Below are positions 17,761 to 27,716 of a stretch of DNA of 33,611 bases, one piece after another. This stretch comes from Nitrospirota bacterium (GTDB taxonomy: Bacteria > Nitrospirota > Nitrospiria > Nitrospirales > UBA8639), in contig RFGT01000017.1 in assembly GCA_003696975.1 (NCBI GenBank), positions 1 through 33,611 of the forward strand, written 5' to 3'. Below the pieces are notes generated by a model that did not search any database, was not told the DNA's origin, and saw only the letters and a program-made list of their open reading frames with translations. Each line of letters opens with the position of its first letter. Position 1 is the stretch's first letter. A program made the translations under genes and the position numbers.

Positions 17761-17801
17761 CTGCATATGAGCGTTTCACCGGATGCGAACGTCTGTCCGG
17801 T

Positions 17802-17832
17802 ATTATCGGTGATATCTCAGCAAAACTTGCAA
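17802..17832 (-). promoter_or_regulatory. Candidate sigma70-type promoter for the riboswitch/tad transcript
   Basis: Minus strand TTGCAA-N19-GATAAT (-35 at 17827-17832, -10 at 17802-17807), about 40 nt upstream of aptamer B. The spacer is long. Confidence 0.35.
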
Positions 17833-18284
17833 CTTAAGGTGTAGGCTTCTCATCGTGTCAGTTCTTGTCCAGTGTGCTGTGAGATCGAAAAAGTCTCTGT
17901 CAATAACTCCTTGCTTATGCGAAAATGATGATGACGTTCTTATGTCTGTATGTGTCTGCCTGAACGTTGAGTTGTTCTGTCTATCGGCATCTTGCAGTGG
18001 AAATTGATTCAAGCGACGTGCAGAACCCGGCGTTCCTGTGCCTTTGGGACAAGCGGAAGACATGTTTTGGAAGGTTCGTAGGCTTCATTGCAGGATGATT
18101 CGCGATGCTGAAATCCCTCGTGGTTGCAAGGAATCAGTTTGGTGTTACGTGGATTGCAAGAGCAAGACAATTCCTTCTTCAAGCCAGCAGGAGTTCGAAT
18201 CCGAAAACAGTCAGAGAGGATGCTACCCTTCTTATTGCAGAATGAGAAAAAAGATGACAACCTCATTCAACATCCAGAGAATCC

Positions 18285-19172
18285 ATGCTTACGCAGAGAG
18301 AGAATTCTGTATTGAGCTCTATCCAGCGTCTCAAAGCGCGGGTGACCCCGACTGGAGGGTTTTCCCCCACAGGATCTTCCCGTGAGGATCGCCCTGATGC
18401 CACGGCATGGGCGATTCTTCTTTTAGCGGCTGTGCACCCTGGCTCAGAATTGCTGGAACCGGCTCGGACGCGGTTAGTGCATTATCAACTTAACGATGGC
18501 CGGGTGGTCATCTCGCTTAACTATCCTGAGGTGTTCTGGCCCACGGCACTGGCGATTCTGGCCTGGCATCCCTCTCCTGCGCATCAAGTCTATCAAACCA
18601 AAGCCGTGGAATTTTTGTTGAACACCACAGGAAAGCATTGGATCAGAACATCCGATAGCCCTGTAGCACATGATACGGCTCTCCGTGGCTGGCCGTGGAT
18701 TGAACACACCCATTCCTGGGTCGAAGCCACCGCGCTAGCGATGCTCGCCCTGTACACGGTAGGCCGTGGCGAACACGCTCGCGTGAAAGAAGCGATCGCC
18801 TTGCTCCTCGATCGGCAATTGCCTCACGGAGGCTGGAACTATGGCAATACACTGGTTTTCGGCCACGAGCTGTGGCCTTCCCCGGAAGATACGGGAGCGG
18901 CCCTGACAGCTCTGGCCGGGCAAGTTGCGGAAGCGGCCGTGCAACGCAGTCTTGAGTATCTCGCCACTCGTGTGACTCGCATTCGCACGCCTATTGCCTT
19001 AGGGTGGAGTCTACTGGGGCTCAAAGCGTGGGGGAAGCTCCCGAAGGACGCTCATGCCTGGATTGAAGAAACACTGCGGCGCGAAAGCCGCTATGGAGAA
19101 TACGATACGGCCTCGCTGTGCCTTCTCCTGGCCTCTCAGGTAGAGCTCCAAGGACTCTCGCCTCGCCACTGA
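18285..19172 (+). CDS. Prenyltransferase/squalene-oxidase repeat (terpenoid cyclase-like alpha-alpha toroid) protein
   Basis: Toroid repeat motifs: DATAWAILLLAAVHP, HSWVEATALAMLALYTVG, LPHGGWNYGNTLVFG, PSPEDTGAALTALAG, YDTASLCLLLAS. Confidence 0.75.
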   Translation: MLTQRENSVLSSIQRLKARVTPTGGFSPTGSSREDRPDATAWAILLLAAVHPGSELLEPARTRLVHYQLNDGRVVISLNYPEVFWPTALAILAWHPSPAHQVYQTKAVEFLLNTTGKHWIRTSDSPVAHDTALRGWPWIEHTHSWVEATALAMLALYTVGRGEHARVKEAIALLLDRQLPHGGWNYGNTLVFGHELWPSPEDTGAALTALAGQVAEAAVQRSLEYLATRVTRIRTPIALGWSLLGLKAWGKLPKDAHAWIEETLRRESRYGEYDTASLCLLLASQVELQGLSPRH

Positions 19173-19178
19173 GCCATC

Positions 19179-20231
19179 GTGCATGCGCCTGCATCCGATG
19201 AGGGGATAATGTCGAGCTCATCGTATTGGGGAATTCGGCTGACGCGGCGTGAGTTGCTGCTGGCGACGCTGGCGAGTGGCGCACTTCTGGGATCCGGAGT
19301 TTCATTCCTGCGATGGCTGATTGATTCTCCGCTCGCCTCTGCGACGACATTTATTGGCCGCGCCGATTCCTACGACGCGGACATTCGTGGGATCATCCTG
19401 CGAGGGCTCAACGAGTTGGGTGTTACGGCTACTCATCTGCGAGGCAAGCGCATTCTGCTGAAACCCAATCTTGTGGAAACGCATGAAGGTGCTCCGCATA
19501 TCAATACCCACCCCCATGTGGTGCGAGGTGCCATCGAAGCGTTTCTCTCCCTGGGGGCGGAATCAGTGGTCATTGGAGAAGGGCCGGGCCATCGACGCGA
19601 TACGCTGGAGGTCTTGGAGGCCTCTGGGCTCGGGAGCCTCTTGTATGAAGACCGCATTCCTTTTCTCAATGTGAATTACGAAACAGGCATTCAAGTGCCG
19701 AATCGAGGTGGACAGAGCCGGCTCTCCACGCTGACCTTTCCCCGGGTCGTGCAAGATGTGGACTGGATCGTATCGATGGCCAAGCTGAAAACCCATCATT
19801 GGGCCGGCGCCACCCTGGCCATGAAAAATCTATTCGGGATCATGCCGGGGCTGTATTACGGGTGGCCGAAAAATGTCCTCCATCAAGCGGGGATTCCCCA
19901 AACTATCGTGGACATTACGGCTACGCTCCGCCCGCACCTTGCCATCGTTGATGGGATTGTGGGGATGGAGGGTGATGGGCCCATTATGGGAACCCCTGTC
20001 CAGGTTGGGGCCATTATTATGGGGCGCAATTTCCCCGCCGTAGATGCCACGTGCTGCCGCATCATGGGGATTGATCCGTACAAGATCCGGTATCTGCGGA
20101 TGGCGGATCAGTGGTTAGGGCCCATTCATGAGGGCCAGATTGAACAACGTGGAGAACTCATCTCAACGGTGCAAAAGCCTTTTGCGCTCATTGACGCCAT
20201 TCCCGCCCATCGGGGGATTCGCCTACGCTGA
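19179..20231 (+). CDS. DUF362 domain-containing protein with Tat-like signal
   Basis: LTRRELLLATLASGALLGSG twin-arginine-like signal; KRILLKPNLVETHEGAPHINTHPHVVRGAIEAFLSLGAESVVIGEGPG...MAKLKTHHWAGATLAMKNLFGIMPG typical of DUF362. Internal start at 19209 (MSSSSYWG) also plausible. Confidence 0.88.
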   Translation: MHAPASDEGIMSSSSYWGIRLTRRELLLATLASGALLGSGVSFLRWLIDSPLASATTFIGRADSYDADIRGIILRGLNELGVTATHLRGKRILLKPNLVETHEGAPHINTHPHVVRGAIEAFLSLGAESVVIGEGPGHRRDTLEVLEASGLGSLLYEDRIPFLNVNYETGIQVPNRGGQSRLSTLTFPRVVQDVDWIVSMAKLKTHHWAGATLAMKNLFGIMPGLYYGWPKNVLHQAGIPQTIVDITATLRPHLAIVDGIVGMEGDGPIMGTPVQVGAIIMGRNFPAVDATCCRIMGIDPYKIRYLRMADQWLGPIHEGQIEQRGELISTVQKPFALIDAIPAHRGIRLR

Positions 20232-20419
20232 GTATCCGCACTCCCATTGGTGTCTCCGTTGCGACTAAAGCAATGACCACGTATTGCGGGGACTGCGGCA
20301 GGTGGTCTCCATCCGGCATTCAAGTGTGAACCAAGTTTAGCCGAAGATACCAAGACAAGGCGACGTTTGCGTTCACGAATCACCTGCAGTCGCTAACTTT
20401 TCAACGGAGAGGTCAACGC

Positions 20420-20656
20420 ATGAGACGATTTGGTGAGTTGATCACATGGCTAGGAGTTCTTTGGCTCGGACAAGCGCTTTTCGCGTCAGCAGCTTGGGCG
20501 TATATCGATCCCGGGACGGGCAGTTATCTGTTTCAGTTGCTGATGGCGGGATTGTTGGGAGCCGTCTTTGCGGTGAAGATGGCCTGGCGCAATGTGAAAA
20601 CCTATCTGGCGTCATGGTTTGCTCGACACCATGCTTCAGATGCGGACATCCACTGA
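20420..20656 (+). CDS. Small membrane protein with YIDPGTGSYLFQLL motif
   Basis: 78 aa: signal peptide, AYIDPGTGSYLFQLLMAGLLGAVFAVKMAWRNVK; SD AACGGAGAGG upstream; overlaps the start of the next CDS. Confidence 0.78.
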   Translation: MRRFGELITWLGVLWLGQALFASAAWAYIDPGTGSYLFQLLMAGLLGAVFAVKMAWRNVKTYLASWFARHHASDADIH

Positions 20657-22028
20657 AGCGGTTCTTCCCAGTTCATTTCGAGATCCCAGCGGATTTCTGT
20701 TTCGAGACAATGGGATCTTGTATCGTCAGATCAATCGAGTTTACCAATCGCAATATGAGCATCTTATACGCTCAGGGCTGTATCGCGCGCTCATCTGCGA
20801 CAATCTCCTGGTCGCTCACCAGGAGGTTCCCACCGAGATAGCACCGGTTCCCCAGCTCAACCCTTATATCGTGATCCGGCCTGAGCCCATTCCCTTCATT
20901 TCCTATCCCTATGAGTGGAGTTTCAGCCAACTGAAAGCCTGTGCTTTACTCACGCTTCAGGTCCAAAAGCGTGCCCTTGACTATGGTATGACGTTGAAGG
21001 ATGCCAGTGCCTACAACATCCAGTTCAAGGCGGGAAAACCCATCTTGATCGACACGCTCTCGTTTGATCGGTATCAAGAGGGTGAGCCATGGGCAGCCTA
21101 TCGTCAATTCTGCCGGCATTTTCTGGCGCCTCTGGCACTCATGGCGTACAAGGACCTTCGCCTCAACCAGCTCTTTCGCCTCTATATCGATGGGCTTCCG
21201 CTGGATTTGACCAGTTCGCTGCTCCCGTTGAGCACGTATTTTCGGATCTCGATTCTCTCGCATCTCCACCTTCATGCCCGAGCGCAACAGGTGTGGTCTG
21301 ATCCAGCGACCACACGCCGAAGGGTTCGCATGTCACGTCGGGCGCTTCTTGGATTGATCGAGAGCTTAGAAACAGGGATCCATCGTTTGCGACCTCCGGC
21401 CAACCCGTCGATCTGGTCTCAGTACTATGAAGATCATACTTACTCACGTGAAGCCTTCTCGCATAAGTTGGCCCTTGTCGAGGCTTTCCTCGAGATCACC
21501 CAACCGCAAACAGTATGGGATATGGGGGCCAATACCGGCCGGGTGAGTCAACTAGCAGCCAGAAAGGGGAGTTTGGTTATTGCCTTTGATGCCGATCCCC
21601 TTTGCGTGGAACTGACCTATCGAACATGTGTCGAGCGGGGTGAGGCGCGAATTTTGCCCTTGTACCTCGATTTGACAAATCCGAGTCCAAGTCTGGGGTG
21701 GGCACATCAAGAGCGTCTTTCGCTGGCAGAACGGGGGCCAGTGGATATGCTTTTGGCCTTGGCACTGATTCATCATCTGGCGCTGGCGAACAATGTGCCT
21801 TTGGAGAAAATCGCCCAATTTTTTCACGGTCTCTGCCGCATGCTGGTGATCGAGTTTGTACCGAAACAGGATGCGCAAGTTCAACGCTTGTTGGCTGTCA
21901 GAACGGATATCTTCCCTGAGTACACGCAGGGAACATTCGAACAGGTGTTTGAACGGTATTTTCTCATCGAACGCATTGCTCGCATTCGCGGCACGGAGCG
22001 AACACTCTATCTCATGCGAGCCAAGTAA
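20619..22028 (+). CDS. NoeA-like SAM-dependent methyltransferase with N-terminal kinase-like region
   Basis: SYPYEWSFSQLKACALLTLQVQKRALDYGMTLKDASAYNIQFKAGKPILIDTLSFDRY (NoeA-like), then SAM motif I TVWDMGANTGRVSQLAARKGSLVIAFDADP. Confidence 0.8.
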   Translation: MLDTMLQMRTSTEAVLPSSFRDPSGFLFRDNGILYRQINRVYQSQYEHLIRSGLYRALICDNLLVAHQEVPTEIAPVPQLNPYIVIRPEPIPFISYPYEWSFSQLKACALLTLQVQKRALDYGMTLKDASAYNIQFKAGKPILIDTLSFDRYQEGEPWAAYRQFCRHFLAPLALMAYKDLRLNQLFRLYIDGLPLDLTSSLLPLSTYFRISILSHLHLHARAQQVWSDPATTRRRVRMSRRALLGLIESLETGIHRLRPPANPSIWSQYYEDHTYSREAFSHKLALVEAFLEITQPQTVWDMGANTGRVSQLAARKGSLVIAFDADPLCVELTYRTCVERGEARILPLYLDLTNPSPSLGWAHQERLSLAERGPVDMLLALALIHHLALANNVPLEKIAQFFHGLCRMLVIEFVPKQDAQVQRLLAVRTDIFPEYTQGTFEQVFERYFLIERIARIRGTERTLYLMRAK

Positions 22029-22050
22029 CCCGTATTGTGAGAATGGAGAC

Positions 22051-23646
22051 ATGAGAGGTTTTGCGAAACTGCTTATCGGAGCAAGCCGGCTCAGGCATTT
22101 GGCGTGGCATCCACTCTGTTTTGCGTTCTTCCCCGTCTTGTTTCTGGCGACCTACAATGCGGCACACATCTCATTCACCCAAGTTATGGGACCACTGGTT
22201 GTGGTCTGGATCCTGCTGGCCGGTGTCTGGCTCATCTTGCAACGCTGGTATCGTGATCCGCACCAGTCCGGTCTGGCTGTTTCCTGGTTTTTCCTGCTCT
22301 TTTTTCTCTATGGCCATGCTGTTGATGCGTTCTCTGTGGAATTCCTCAGACCTCACAGGCATACATATGCACTTGCTGCGTGGATTCTTTTGTTCCTGGC
22401 GGGGCTGTGGGGTATTCGTCGCCTGTCATCCATGAAGCTTCCCCTCACGCAAGGGCTCAATGGCGCAGGTGCTCTGTTGCTATTTTTCACCTTGACGCAT
22501 GGGATGTTCCTCTCTGTGACGACGGCTTCTGAGGACTCCTCTCCCATCACGATTGGACCGTCTCTCGCCAACGAAGCGTTACTTCACCCGCAGTCCTTAC
22601 CAGACATGTACTATATTGTTTTGGACGCCTATGGCCGAGCCGATTCCCTGCATGCAATCTTTGGCTACGACAACACGGAATTTCTGAATTTCTTGGAATC
22701 GAAAGGCTTTGTAGTCGCTCGAACAAGTCGAGCCAATTACAACCAAACCTGGCTGGCATTGGCTTCGGCATTGAACATGGCCTACCTGAACCATCTGGTG
22801 GGAAAACATGGGCTGGTGGGTGACAATCGCAAGCCGCTCAAACGCCTCATTCACCGCAACCGAGTCGTGACGTTCTTGAAGCAACTTGGGTATACCGTTG
22901 TGTCGTTTGAATCAGGGCAATCGTTTACCGATCTCCCAACAGCCGATCGGAGGATGCCGCCTCGTCCGCCGGCTGATGAATTTCACCTGGCGTTTTGGGA
23001 GATGACCCCGATTCCTGGGGTTCTTTCGGGAGTCGGCAGGCTCGTTGGCACTCCCTATTCCGCCTATCAAATGCATCGCGATCGGATCAATTACGCTTTC
23101 GATCATTTGGCAGACTGGGCTGGCGTGGAAACACCGATCTTTGTCTTCGCACATATTTTGGCACCCCATCCCCCTTTTGTCTTCGGGCCCCGGGGAGAAC
23201 CCATCGACCCCCCTCGTCAGTATTGGCTAGGTGATGGCTCAGCGTTTATGGAAAAAGGGGGAACGCGAGAGGAATATCGCAAACGGTACGCAGGAGAGAT
23301 TGAGTATATCAATGCCCGACTCAAAACGGTGATCGAACGCATCTTGGCGCGCTCTCCAACCCCGCCCGTAATTATCCTCCAATCCGATCATGGCTCCCGT
23401 CTTGAGTTAGATTGGGAACATCTCGAACGCACCAATGTGCAAGAAACGTTTTCCATTTTCACGGCCATCCATTTTCCAGGAGGTCGTCCTACGGGATTTT
23501 ACCATGAGCTTTCCCCGGTGAATACCTTTCGACTGGTCTTCAACACGGTCTTTGGCACAACGTTCAATCTCTTGGAGGACAGAAGTTTTTATTCTATGTG
23601 GACAGCCCCCTATCAGTTTCAGGACGTGACAGATCGGCTTTGGTGA
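22051..23646 (+). CDS. Membrane-anchored sulfatase-like/alkaline phosphatase-superfamily protein
   Basis: N-terminal TM helices, then PDMYYIVLDAYGRADSLHAIFGYDN...ANYNQTWLALASALNMAYL...FVFAHILAPHPPFVF...PPVIILQSDHGSRLEL. Start at 22051 preferred over 21856. Confidence 0.85.
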   Translation: MRGFAKLLIGASRLRHLAWHPLCFAFFPVLFLATYNAAHISFTQVMGPLVVVWILLAGVWLILQRWYRDPHQSGLAVSWFFLLFFLYGHAVDAFSVEFLRPHRHTYALAAWILLFLAGLWGIRRLSSMKLPLTQGLNGAGALLLFFTLTHGMFLSVTTASEDSSPITIGPSLANEALLHPQSLPDMYYIVLDAYGRADSLHAIFGYDNTEFLNFLESKGFVVARTSRANYNQTWLALASALNMAYLNHLVGKHGLVGDNRKPLKRLIHRNRVVTFLKQLGYTVVSFESGQSFTDLPTADRRMPPRPPADEFHLAFWEMTPIPGVLSGVGRLVGTPYSAYQMHRDRINYAFDHLADWAGVETPIFVFAHILAPHPPFVFGPRGEPIDPPRQYWLGDGSAFMEKGGTREEYRKRYAGEIEYINARLKTVIERILARSPTPPVIILQSDHGSRLELDWEHLERTNVQETFSIFTAIHFPGGRPTGFYHELSPVNTFRLVFNTVFGTTFNLLEDRSFYSMWTAPYQFQDVTDRLW

Positions 23647-23895
23647 CTTCGCACCTCCCAAGACTCTGATATGTCGGTGGGTGATCCCAGATGGGAAGGA
23701 ACTCCCCAACTTCGAAAGACCCAACCAAGTGTTGAATCGTGTATGGAAAAGGGCTCTCCGAAAATTTCCCAATGAAACATTGCTTGCCTCTTGGTGGATA
23801 ACAGCAAAACACACACATTCAGTCCCCGATGGGTTGACCCCATGGGCAATTCTTCGGTGCCCAAATCGAACCAAAGGGGTATGCGCGTGCTCTGT

Positions 23896-25314
23896 TCAGG
23901 AATTCGTATGGAGCAAGTGATCCACTTCAGTGAGTTTGGTTGAGGCGAGTGTTGCCTCTGGGCTCCGGGGATAGGCGCGTATCAGGTGGCGCAACGTCGT
24001 GCGTGCCTGGAGAGGATCGTGCAACTCGAGATAGGAGTATGCAATCTTGAGCAAAGCAGCGGGAACTTTTTCACTGGTAGGGTAACGAGTTATGACTTGG
24101 TGAAATTCGGTAATTGCCCGAGAAAATTGGCGCATGCCGTAATAACATTCTCCAAGCCAATATTGGGCATTGGCGGCAAGAGGAGAATCGGGATAGCGCC
24201 CGAGAAATGCGGTGAAGCTCTCTACGCCGCGGCGATACTGCCCAGCTCGTACCTGCTCGTAAATACGCCGGTATTCCTCTTTCACCTGTGGCGAGAGAGT
24301 CTTGGAGAGCGGAGAGATAGCGGAAGAGGAAGATTGGTGGGGCAATGCTTCAACATCTGGCAGAACGGCCTGCCGAGGAGCTCTCTCCTTGTGGGCGAGA
24401 GTCTGTCGCTCTTCAGACAGAGCCGATGACGGATTGTTGGATGGGGTTGCCCCCTTTAGATGTGTCTTTGAATGCTGAATCCAGTGCTCAACCTGCTCCA
24501 GCCGGCGAGCCTGTGCGGTCAGTTGAGCATCTGACTTCTGCTGGACTTGTTGAATGGTGTCGACGATGGATTGCAGGCTTTGATTGACTGTGTGGAGGTA
24601 AGCAGATACCTCTTCCGAGTCCGAGGAAACTTTCTGCGTCAGCCCTTGCACCTGTTGGTCTAATTGCTCTAGGTGTTGAGCCTGGTCCTGCTGGTGAGTT
24701 TGAAGGGCCAGCATGGCTTGTCGAAACTCGCGCAACGCTTCCTGGAATTGTTGTCCTTGGGTATGCCGGGCAGCTAGCTCTTGGGTTTGAAGCTCGATGG
24801 TTTTCTCAAGGGTGATGAGCCGCTGCTGGTTGTCACGTTCCTGCTCCAGCACACGAGCATGCCGAGCCTCAGCTTCCTTTTGAAGCCGCTCGATCTGTTG
24901 AACCAACTGGTGCACGTGATGCTGCGTGCGTTCCAGTTCCCCTTGTAATGTGGAGAACTCTTGCTCTCGAAGGCTCGCCAGTTCCTCGAAGAACTCAGCT
25001 CGGTCTAGGTGGAGCTTATTGAGCTCCTTCCGTTGGCGAGCAATGACTGCCTGAGTCTTCGTTAAGGCTTGGTTCGCTTGCGCCACAGCCGCTTCCAAGG
25101 CTTGGCGCTGCTTGTGGAGGCTGCTAATCTTGGCCTCAAGCTCCCGTTTCATATGGAGCAGGTCGGCCTGTTGGGCGACACACCCCCCTGGGGGGAAGAA
25201 CAGTCCTATGATGATGAGCCACCAAGCCCACCGTTGACTGCCTTCGGTCTTCAGAAAGGCGGACCGCTTGAGAAGAGATGAAAGGACAACGTAAAGGGGG
25301 CGACCAGATACCAT
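23896..25314 (-). CDS. ybgF: YbgF/CpoB-like cell division coordinator (coiled coil plus C-terminal TPRs)
   Basis: Long Gln-rich coiled coil; EEYRRIYEQVRAGQYRRGVESFTAFLGRYPDSPLAANAQYWLGECYYGMRQFSRAITEFHQVITRYPTSEKVPAALLKIAYSYLEL typical of YbgF. Start at 25314 (TGATG-coupled to the pal stop). Confidence 0.85.
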   Translation of the reverse strand: MVSGRPLYVVLSSLLKRSAFLKTEGSQRWAWWLIIIGLFFPPGGCVAQQADLLHMKRELEAKISSLHKQRQALEAAVAQANQALTKTQAVIARQRKELNKLHLDRAEFFEELASLREQEFSTLQGELERTQHHVHQLVQQIERLQKEAEARHARVLEQERDNQQRLITLEKTIELQTQELAARHTQGQQFQEALREFRQAMLALQTHQQDQAQHLEQLDQQVQGLTQKVSSDSEEVSAYLHTVNQSLQSIVDTIQQVQQKSDAQLTAQARRLEQVEHWIQHSKTHLKGATPSNNPSSALSEERQTLAHKERAPRQAVLPDVEALPHQSSSSAISPLSKTLSPQVKEEYRRIYEQVRAGQYRRGVESFTAFLGRYPDSPLAANAQYWLGECYYGMRQFSRAITEFHQVITRYPTSEKVPAALLKIAYSYLELHDPLQARTTLRHLIRAYPRSPEATLASTKLTEVDHLLHTNS

Positions 25315-26114
25315 CAGGGATCTCCAGGGTGCTGAACGAATTGAGAGGCGACGGTCACTTGCGGTGTGAAATGAGCCCGGCGGTTTCGGCGAAAACATGA
25401 CTCAGCGAAACTGTGACACACCGGTTTTTCTTTTCCATAAGAGATAATCTCAAGCTGTCGGGAAGGGACTCCCAAATACGAGAGATATTGCTTAACAATA
25501 GCGGCTCGTTTTTCTCCTAGGACGTAGTTGTAGGCCTGCGTGCCCCGAGCGTCACAATGCCCTTCAATGGTGATCCGCTGTTGCGGGTGTGCTTTCAACC
25601 ATGCGGCGTTGACATGAAGCGCATGCTTGGCTTCGTCGGTCAGCCGCCAACTATCGTATGCAAAGTAGACGTCCTCAAGAAAATCAGGCTTTCCCTTATC
25701 CTCAGAGGCGAGAAGTGTGTCATTGGTCTTTGACAAGGAAGAATGGTCTTCCGTCTGCTGCACAGTAGGAGCAGATGAAGCGGAAGGGGATCGGGAAGAT
25801 GCTTGGGTAGCCTCTTGAGGAGTCGAGAGCAACTCGGCATCTGTGAGGGTTTCAATAGCGGCAGGCAAATTCATGGGAGAGGGCTGCGAGTTGGCGTCAT
25901 TCTCCTTGAGTATGAGATCTGCGGGATCTTCGGAGGATGACGATGAGTAGGAGGCCTGTTGGTATGGAGAGGAAGACGCAAAGGAAGGAGATGGGCTTGT
26001 TGTGCTGGTGCGTGCGGAGCTGCGAGTGATATGCTTGCCGCATCCTGCGGAAATGATGAAAATAATCATCAGAACAGCAAGATATTTTCTATGGATTCCC
26101 CAACTGATCATCAA
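25314..26114 (-). CDS. pal: Peptidoglycan-associated lipoprotein (Pal/OmpA family)
   Basis: Lipobox IISAGCGKHI; OmpA/Pal domain VYFAYDSWRLTDEAKHALHVNAAWLKAHPQQRITIEGHCDARGTQAYNYVLGEKRAAIVKQYLSYLGV. Confidence 0.9.
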   Translation of the reverse strand: MMISWGIHRKYLAVLMIIFIISAGCGKHITRSSARTSTTSPSPSFASSSPYQQASYSSSSSEDPADLILKENDANSQPSPMNLPAAIETLTDAELLSTPQEATQASSRSPSASSAPTVQQTEDHSSLSKTNDTLLASEDKGKPDFLEDVYFAYDSWRLTDEAKHALHVNAAWLKAHPQQRITIEGHCDARGTQAYNYVLGEKRAAIVKQYLSYLGVPSRQLEIISYGKEKPVCHSFAESCFRRNRRAHFTPQVTVASQFVQHPGDP

Positions 26115-26594
26115 CTGATCCCTCCCATCGTGAGCGAATATTTTTGTTTAAGACTTTTAGCAACAAGGCTTAGTGAACAACTAGAAACGGTCACTTATTT
26201 TTAAGCATGCAAAATGCAGGCCAACTATTGCTTGCGCTACTGAGGCGCCTTCCTGAGCAGCCTACGGCCTGCCATCTCTGAAGGAATTGCGAAAAATCAC
26301 AGAAAAAAACGGAGAAAAAACGGATGGGTTTGCCGAGAACGGATGAAGGAGGGTGCTTTAGCCTCTCAGGTGATAGCTAAGCTGAAGCATTTGTCCAACA
26401 GAAGCGTTGCACGAATTCAACGACCAACCGGTCAGGAGCTGCCGGCTCGTAGTCGAGTTATCCTACACGCCGCCTACTTTCTCCCGGAAGTTGGCCAATA
26501 CTCTTCTTGAGGCCTCTTTCTGTAAAAGATTTTCTACAACCGGCTATGGCTTCAGACCGGCATTCTATGCGCAATGCACAAAAGCCAGCAGTCC

Positions 26595-27716
26595 CTAATA
26601 TGCTGCCGGCGGAGAAAGCGGCCGATTCGTGACCATCTCGATCAAGTGAAGACGATCAAATTGGACAACAGCGTTTCCTTTGGTCACCAACCCAATTCGT
26701 CCGGTGTCTCGGATATAGTCCATCATCTCCATTGGGGCTTCTCGTCCATCTACATAAATATCTAAACGGGGATGATCCACATGAGCCGAGTTCACCACTT
26801 GCACGCGGAGAACATGCCAGGGTTCCAACTTTGGTGTAGCGGACGCTTCACCCAATATGGTTGCCACTCCCTTGTTGATGCGATAAACCCGTAGATGGGT
26901 GGCAGATGCATTGATAGTCACGGCGTAGAAATGCTGAATATCTTTGGCGGCTAACGCGATGCCGGCCTCGCCAGAAGCATCCGGAGAAGGGAACCGCACA
27001 TAGACGACAATATCCGGAAGCTCTAACGCGCGGGTATCCGCCAATAAGAGACGGAAACAATCATGGCTTGAACATGGAGAAGCCTGCATCACCACATGGG
27101 GATGTGATGGCGCATGGGGATCTGCCACCACGTGCCATGATTCGGGTTCTTGTCCATTGGAATCCAGTACCTCAAACCCTTTCGGTGGCATCCCTTTCAC
27201 ATCCTTGTCAAAATCCCAGGTCTTATAGATATCTTGGGGTGGAGCCTGTCGGGCAATCGTGAGCAGCCCCCGATAGCGACGGATCCGCTCGTGCAATGAG
27301 GGAAGTTGGCTAATCTCGTGCAAACCGCCTTCAAAACGAATGGGATCGTCTTCCCACTTCCGCCATTGTGAAAAATCCGGCACGATGCCGAGAACCGTCG
27401 GGCTTGCGATTATTTTGGGAGCGTCAGGGATTGCATTATTGATGACTGCCTGATGGACAGGAAGCTCCCGTGACCGGAGCCCACTCATCCCAACGAACCG
27501 AGCAAAGAGGAGATCTGGCACAGGCCCGTACTGTCGAACAACTGGTCTCGCCCCCCAGGGTTCTTCAGCGGATGCTTCATGCGCAGGTTTCATGTGGGGC
27601 TGAGGCTGTGCCAGGCCAGTGGCCCATGCAGGCGAACTCAGAGAGAGGAACACGCCAAGAAGAGATGCTGTCACAGTTTGTAAAACAGATAGTTGTAAGA
27701 CCATGATTGACTTCAT
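26595..27716 (-). CDS. Secreted hypothetical protein with C-terminal LamG/concanavalin-like domain
   Basis: Signal peptide (SLLGVFLSLSSPAWAT). C-terminal IVVYVRFPSPDASGEAGIALAAKDIQHFYAVTINASATHLRVYRINKGVAT...LRVQVVNSAHVDHPRLDIYVDGREAP...TGRIGLVTKGNAVVQFDRLHL resembles 3-keto-disaccharide hydrolase/LamG-like folds. Confidence 0.7.
   Translation of the reverse strand: MKSIMVLQLSVLQTVTASLLGVFLSLSSPAWATGLAQPQPHMKPAHEASAEEPWGARPVVRQYGPVPDLLFARFVGMSGLRSRELPVHQAVINNAIPDAPKIIASPTVLGIVPDFSQWRKWEDDPIRFEGGLHEISQLPSLHERIRRYRGLLTIARQAPPQDIYKTWDFDKDVKGMPPKGFEVLDSNGQEPESWHVVADPHAPSHPHVVMQASPCSSHDCFRLLLADTRALELPDIVVYVRFPSPDASGEAGIALAAKDIQHFYAVTINASATHLRVYRINKGVATILGEASATPKLEPWHVLRVQVVNSAHVDHPRLDIYVDGREAPMEMMDYIRDTGRIGLVTKGNAVVQFDRLHLIEMVTNRPLSPPAAY

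Noticed and set aside
17133-17779. Two minus-strand ORFs sharing the peptide GKPV(A/V)(K/R)RGRKATxQ...AGLP, apparently a duplicated small basic protein
   Set aside because: The shared segment is the translated GEMM-I aptamer core; differences are compensatory in RNA stems, so RNA structure explains the similarity better.
18038-18385. 115-aa plus-strand ORF upstream of the toroid cyclase-like gene
   Set aside because: No SD or motif and it overlaps the start of the better-supported CDS in another frame.
23407-23920. ORFs on both strands in the gap between the sulfatase-like gene and ybgF
   Set aside because: They overlap the flanking genes, disagree on strand and show no family signature or good SD; possibly a remnant but unsupported.
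26303-26347. A-rich repeats of aaaaaacgga/aacggatg upstream of pal (spacings of about 11 and 19 nt)
   Set aside because: Short and imperfect; could be a regulatory site but too weak without comparative data.
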